This document shows positions 12,946-16,510 of a DNA stretch of 16,510 nucleotides, one piece after another. Made by a program: the position numbers and the translations under genes. The stretch lies in NCBI GenBank assembly GCA_050122535.1, contig JASFIT010000054.1, forward strand, positions 1-16,510, read 5' to 3'. The stretch is from JASFEQ01 sp050122535 (GTDB taxonomy: Bacteria; Desulfobacterota; DSM-4660; Desulfatiglandales; HGW-15). The notes under the pieces are model-generated. The model was not told the DNA's origin, searched no databases, and worked only from the letters and a program-made list of their open reading frames with translations. The number at the start of each line of letters is the position of its first letter. Position 1 is the stretch's first letter.

Positions 12946-13520
12946 GATCTCGCCTCCAATTCTTCCACCTTGCGAAATAGCCTGTCAAATCTCCCTTCCC
13001 CGAACAACTTGGGTATCTCCAGCGGTATTTTCCGTTTCTTCATAAGCTTGATTCCCATTGAAACGAAGCCCAATGGTAGGAAGGGATTCATCATGGAGAG
13101 AAAATAACGGTTCATGAACTCTGCCTCTCTTATTCGACCATAGCGCCGAACGGTGTCCATGAAGGTCTTGTAGAAGTTTGAGCTCTGTTTGTACTTCCGT
13201 ATCCCTTCCGAGGCTGCCAGCCTCTTCAAAGCACTCATTGCGTCCGTCAGAGGAAGCCCCCTCGGGCAGCGGAGGGTGCAGTAATAGCAGGCGGAGCAGA
13301 GATAGAAGGTGGTGCTGTTGAAGATCTCTTCCTTCTCTCCCAATTGGGCGAGCCGCCATACCTGTCGCGGCGTAAGGTCCATGGCAAAGGAATTGGCGCA
13401 AGAACCGCTACACGTGCCGCATTGCATACAGGCCTGAACCGTCTCTTGGATATCTGCCATAAGTTGTTCAGAAACGGATTCATGGGCCTGGTTGGTCACA
13501 TCAACACTTTGTTCCATCAT
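12942..13520 (-). CDS. hdrC: HdrC-like subunit, 2x[4Fe-4S] ferredoxin-type
   Basis: This 192-residue protein has two cubane cluster motifs: C31-x2-C34-x2-C37-x3-C41 and C75-x2-C78-x2-C81-x3-C85-P, as in HdrC, which passes electrons from HdrA to HdrB. The C-terminal half (about 100-192) is helical and basic, as in other HdrC proteins, with no convincing membrane helix. It is followed by hdrB with a 4-nt overlap and preceded by the receiver-HdrA gene, 97 nt upstream across a C/G-rich palindromic repeat. AAGGGAGA upstream of the ATG is the probable ribosome site; a second ATG follows immediately (MM start). Confidence 0.93.
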   Translation of the reverse strand: MMEQSVDVTNQAHESVSEQLMADIQETVQACMQCGTCSGSCANSFAMDLTPRQVWRLAQLGEKEEIFNSTTFYLCSACYYCTLRCPRGLPLTDAMSALKRLAASEGIRKYKQSSNFYKTFMDTVRRYGRIREAEFMNRYFLSMMNPFLPLGFVSMGIKLMKKRKIPLEIPKLFGEGRFDRLFRKVEELEARS

Positions 13521-13561
13521 AGGATGTTATCTCCCTTCAAGGTCTTCATGAGCTAGGATCA

Positions 13562-13612
13562 CACCCCTCCCCCAACCCTCCCCCTAGGGGGAGGGCAGGG
13601 TGGGGGTGGGTG
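13562..13612. repeat. C/G-rich palindromic repeat between hdrA-like and hdrC
   Basis: A perfect 20-bp palindrome at 13576-13595 (arms CCCTCCCCCT and AGGGGGAGGG) is flanked by further C-rich (13562-13573) and G-rich (13596-13610) arms, making a long hairpin in RNA or cruciform in DNA. Similar CCCTCCCC/GGGGAGGG elements are scattered between genes in many environmental bacteria. Here it could attenuate or stabilise the operon mRNA after the receiver-HdrA cistron. Confidence 0.65.
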
Positions 13613-13617
13613 CTTTG

Positions 13618-16510
13618 CTAGAACATCGCCTCCAGGGCTGAGTCAATGACCTCAAACATCTGCTGGTCTCGATAGCCACGCAAGACTGACGCGCTATTGG
13701 GACAAACAGCGGCACAGGAGCCGCAGCCCTGGCACATGAGCTCATCAACAATAACCTTTTCCTCTTCCTCATCTTTCATGCGTGCACCGTAGGGACAGGC
13801 ATCAATACAGCGCTCACAAAGGGAGCAGAGGCTATGTCGCACCTCAGCTACGATCCCTCCTGCGGCCAATCTTTCGCTGTTCAAGATCCTGAGTGCACGC
13901 TGTGCCGCAGCATCTGCCATGGCAATGGACTCGGTCACGGAGCGGGGTGAGTGGGCGATGCCAGCCATGAAGATGCCTTCCTTTAGGAAATCCACGGGTC
14001 GCCATTTATATTCAGCCTCTTGGAAAAAACCATCTTCGTTGACTTCAACCCCGAACAAATCAGCCAGTTCTCTTCCGTTGCTGGGGACAATTCCTGTACC
14101 AAGAACCAACAAGTCAGGTTGGATCTGAAAGCTCCGGCCAAGGATTGGGTCCATGGCAGAGATCAAGGGTCTACCATTCTCTACAGTCACTTGAGGCTTC
14201 TGATCCACTTCGTATTGGACAAAAATGACCCCCGCTTTGCGCGCCTGGGTGTAATAGGTCTCTAGGAAGCCATAGGTCATGATGTCCCTGTAGAAAATAT
14301 AGACGGTAGTCTCTGGATTCTGTTCTTTGAAGTAGAGGGCGTTTTTCAAGGCGGCTGTGCAGCAGATGCGGCTGCAGTAGTTGCGAGGCTCTTCCCTGGA
14401 ATCCACACACTGAATCATGGCCACGGCGCTTAGAGTGGCAGGGTCTATGCCGCCCTCAGCAATCTTTCCCTCCAGTTCATGCTGGGTAAGGATGGCCTCG
14501 CTTTTCCCATAGGAATAACTCTCGGTCTTGGCTTCCATGCCTCCAGTGGCCACCACGGTCACCCCATGGTCAAGGGTTTCGGCCGCACCATCTTCTTTCT
14601 CAATGGTGGTCAAAAATCGGCCCACATGACCCAGGGAATGGATGACTTTGGCCTTTTTGTACACATTGATGAGGGGATGTTTTTCCACTTTGGAGACCGT
14701 CTCCTCTAGAAGTTCTTGGGGGGAATCGCCTTCAATGGTCCGATGGAGCAATTGGAGATTACCACCCAATTCTTCGGCCTGTTCCACCAGGCTCACCTCA
14801 AATCCATGGTCGGCAATGCCAAGGGCTGCAGTCATCCCAGCAATTCCGCCACCCACCACCAGGGCATTTTGTTTGATTCGGCGCGTGGGTGTGGGTGATG
14901 GATCCATGCCTTTCAGCTTACTCATACCCATGGAAATCACTGAACGCATCTGACTGGTCACTTGTGCCTTATCCTCTTCACGCCCTGGAAATGCCTGGGT
15001 GCGAATGTCCACCACATCAATCAAAGAGGGATTTAGGCCAACACGCTCGCCGAGTTCCCTCAACTTTGGGGCATATATGTAGGGCATGCACGCGGCAATC
15101 AGAACGCGGTTCGCCTCAGTCTCTTTTATTTTCTCATTGAGTTCTTCCCAGCCCCCATGAGTACAGATGCCCTCGATAGAGTTTACCTGACTCACAGAGC
15201 CTTGCGCCTCTAACCAATCTATGAGTGAACTCAGCTCTGCTGCTTCTAACAAAGCGCCCCCGCAGGTGCATAATGAAACTGAGATTTGCGGCATCTCTCG
15301 GGATACATCCCGAAAGGCCGCTTCAGGGCTAGTTTCCTCGGCTAGGCCACCCCCTTTCGAATGGATCAATCTGGATGCGGACAAGGAGGCAGAATTCGCC
15401 TGAATTACGGATTCGGAGATATCCCGAAGCCCGGAAAAAGATCCCCCTACCAGGATGCCTTCCTGGCTCGTTCGACTCAGTGAGAAGGGTTCCAAGTGAG
15501 AGTGACCCCATGGGTTTAGTTCCATACCGGTCATTTCCGCCAATTCATCGGTGCCCGCAGGTGGTCTTTGGCCAGCTGCGAGTACAACCATGTCAAAAGT
15601 CTCTTCAAGTCTATTGCCGTTCGTATCTACGTATCCGACAATTAAGTCTCCATTGTTCCCAGAGGATTCGACAGTGTGCACCCTGTTTCTCAAAAAGCGA
15701 ACGCCATATTCCTTTTCCGCGCGGTCCCTGTAACGCTGGAAGTCTTTTCCAAAGGTCCGCATGTCCATATAGAAGATGGAAGTGTCCACCTCACCCCCAC
15801 TCTTTTCCTTTGCAAGAAGCGCTTCCTTGATGGCGAACATACAGCAGGCAGAGGAGCAGAAGTCGGCATCCGATTGGGGATCTCGGGAGCCCACGCACTG
15901 GAGCCATGCTATCTTTTTAATCTCTTTGCCATCACCGGGACTCAAGAGCCTTCCATTATTGGGTCCGGTGCCGCTAAGCAAACGTTCGAACTCAATACTT
16001 GTAACCACATTAGGAAGAACGCCATAACCGTAAGGATTCCTATCTGACTTCGGGTCAAAGGATTCAAAGCCAGCAGCAAGAATCACGGATCCCACCTCTA
16101 TCTGACGCTCCCCGGCACGTTCAATTCTCTGGTATAGCTGGACAATCAAAGGCACCAGACTATCCGGATCAAAGGGCTTCATCAGGTAATCCAAGGCGCC
16201 TATCTTCATGGCTTCAACGGCAGTCTCCACCGTAGCATAGGCCGTCATCATCACCACCGGAAGATCTGGGCGGATGTCCTTGGACCGTTTGAGGACCTCC
16301 ACCCCGTCCATGCCTGGCATTTTGATATCCAGGAGCATGAGATGGTAGACATCCTTGGTCACCCTGTCCAAGGCCTCCATCCCTGACTCGGCCATATCCA
16401 CCTGGAACCCTTCATCCTCCAACCATTCTTTGAGGGAATCACGAACCACCAGCTCGTCGTCCACCACCAGAATGCGAAACGCCTTGCGAGCTTCTAGCCC
16501 GAAATCAATG
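13618..16510 (-). CDS. hdrA: Receiver-domain/HdrA-like fusion flavoprotein, 5' end open at window edge
   Basis: The frame is open to the right edge, so the true start may lie outside; residues are numbered from the GTG at 16467 (949 aa). Order: receiver domain 1-118 (D3/D4, phosphoacceptor D47 in LLDIKMPG, T75, K97); an HdrA C-terminal-type segment 124-375 (VILAAGFESFDP, QC191VGSRD, C204-x3-C208-C209, VVLAAGQ); a second HdrA unit from about 395 with C400-T-C402, C435 and C460, FAD motif GGGIAGM (539-545), C687VDSRE, C698-x3-C702-C703; and two C-terminal [4Fe-4S] motifs (C881/884/887/891 and C912/915/918/922). HdrA is the FAD subunit that bifurcates or confurcates electrons in Hdr complexes. 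The first HdrA half lacks its own GxGxxG Rossmann start, so the receiver either replaces it or is inserted after a part beyond the window. First gene in view of the Hdr operon. Confidence 0.92.
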   Translation of the reverse strand, partial: IDFGLEARKAFRILVVDDELVVRDSLKEWLEDEGFQVDMAESGMEALDRVTKDVYHLMLLDIKMPGMDGVEVLKRSKDIRPDLPVVMMTAYATVETAVEAMKIGALDYLMKPFDPDSLVPLIVQLYQRIERAGERQIEVGSVILAAGFESFDPKSDRNPYGYGVLPNVVTSIEFERLLSGTGPNNGRLLSPGDGKEIKKIAWLQCVGSRDPQSDADFCSSACCMFAIKEALLAKEKSGGEVDTSIFYMDMRTFGKDFQRYRDRAEKEYGVRFLRNRVHTVESSGNNGDLIVGYVDTNGNRLEETFDMVVLAAGQRPPAGTDELAEMTGMELNPWGHSHLEPFSLSRTSQEGILVGGSFSGLRDISESVIQANSASLSASRLIHSKGGGLAEETSPEAAFRDVSREMPQISVSLCTCGGALLEAAELSSLIDWLEAQGSVSQVNSIEGICTHGGWEELNEKIKETEANRVLIAACMPYIYAPKLRELGERVGLNPSLIDVVDIRTQAFPGREEDKAQVTSQMRSVISMGMSKLKGMDPSPTPTRRIKQNALVVGGGIAGMTAALGIADHGFEVSLVEQAEELGGNLQLLHRTIEGDSPQELLEETVSKVEKHPLINVYKKAKVIHSLGHVGRFLTTIEKEDGAAETLDHGVTVVATGGMEAKTESYSYGKSEAILTQHELEGKIAEGGIDPATLSAVAMIQCVDSREEPRNYCSRICCTAALKNALYFKEQNPETTVYIFYRDIMTYGFLETYYTQARKAGVIFVQYEVDQKPQVTVENGRPLISAMDPILGRSFQIQPDLLVLGTGIVPSNGRELADLFGVEVNEDGFFQEAEYKWRPVDFLKEGIFMAGIAHSPRSVTESIAMADAAAQRALRILNSERLAAGGIVAEVRHSLCSLCERCIDACPYGARMKDEEEEKVIVDELMCQGCGSCAAVCPNSASVLRGYRDQQMFEVIDSALEAMF

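Overview
The window looks like chromosome of an anaerobic, probably sulfate-reducing or syntrophic deltaproteobacterium (Desulfobacterota). The basis is indirect: bacterial HdrABC-like iron-sulfur electron-transfer genes, a probable selenoprotein, two sigma-54 activators, two good sigma-54 (-24/-12) promoters, and oxygen-sensitive families (4-hydroxybutyryl-CoA dehydratase-like enzyme, rubrerythrin-like ferritin, NifX-like and NifU-like proteins). I saw no tRNA, rRNA, CRISPR array, transposase or phage gene.

Left part (1-5044): an fmdB-type zinc-ribbon gene (cut by the window edge) and a NifX-like gene form a minus-strand unit behind a sigma-54 promoter. Next come a minus-strand 4-hydroxybutyryl-CoA dehydratase-superfamily enzyme, a plus-strand IscU/NifU-type scaffold with an N-terminal membrane helix, a minus-strand rubrerythrin-like ferritin, and a minus-strand PAS/AAA+/Fis sigma-54 activator.

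Middle (5045-6818): a divergent control region holds a 23-bp palindrome and a sigma-54 promoter. It drives a two-gene plus-strand operon: a 73-aa Cys-quartet protein and a 310-aa protein with two more Cys quartets fused to a GcvH-like domain. The neighbouring sigma-54 activator is the obvious candidate regulator.

Right part (6928-16510, all minus strand): first an operon of sensor kinase (Rossmann-PAS-HisKA-HATPase), NtrC-type response regulator and archaemetzincin. Upstream of it, separated by a strong terminator, lies an Hdr operon transcribed in the order receiver-HdrA fusion, HdrC, HdrB, and an HdrC/HdrD-like Fe-S oxidoreductase. The last gene is split by one in-frame TGA exactly where a Cys (P-E-C-G-H) is expected, and a bSECIS-like hairpin follows, so I read it as a 433-aa selenoprotein.

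Main idea: an Hdr-type electron-transfer complex that carries its own phosphoacceptor receiver domain and a selenocysteine subunit, next to a two-component system whose kinase has an NAD-type Rossmann sensor and a Cys-containing PAS domain. This could couple redox sensing directly to electron-transfer activity. That link is inference; the domain content and the in-frame TGA are visible in the sequence.
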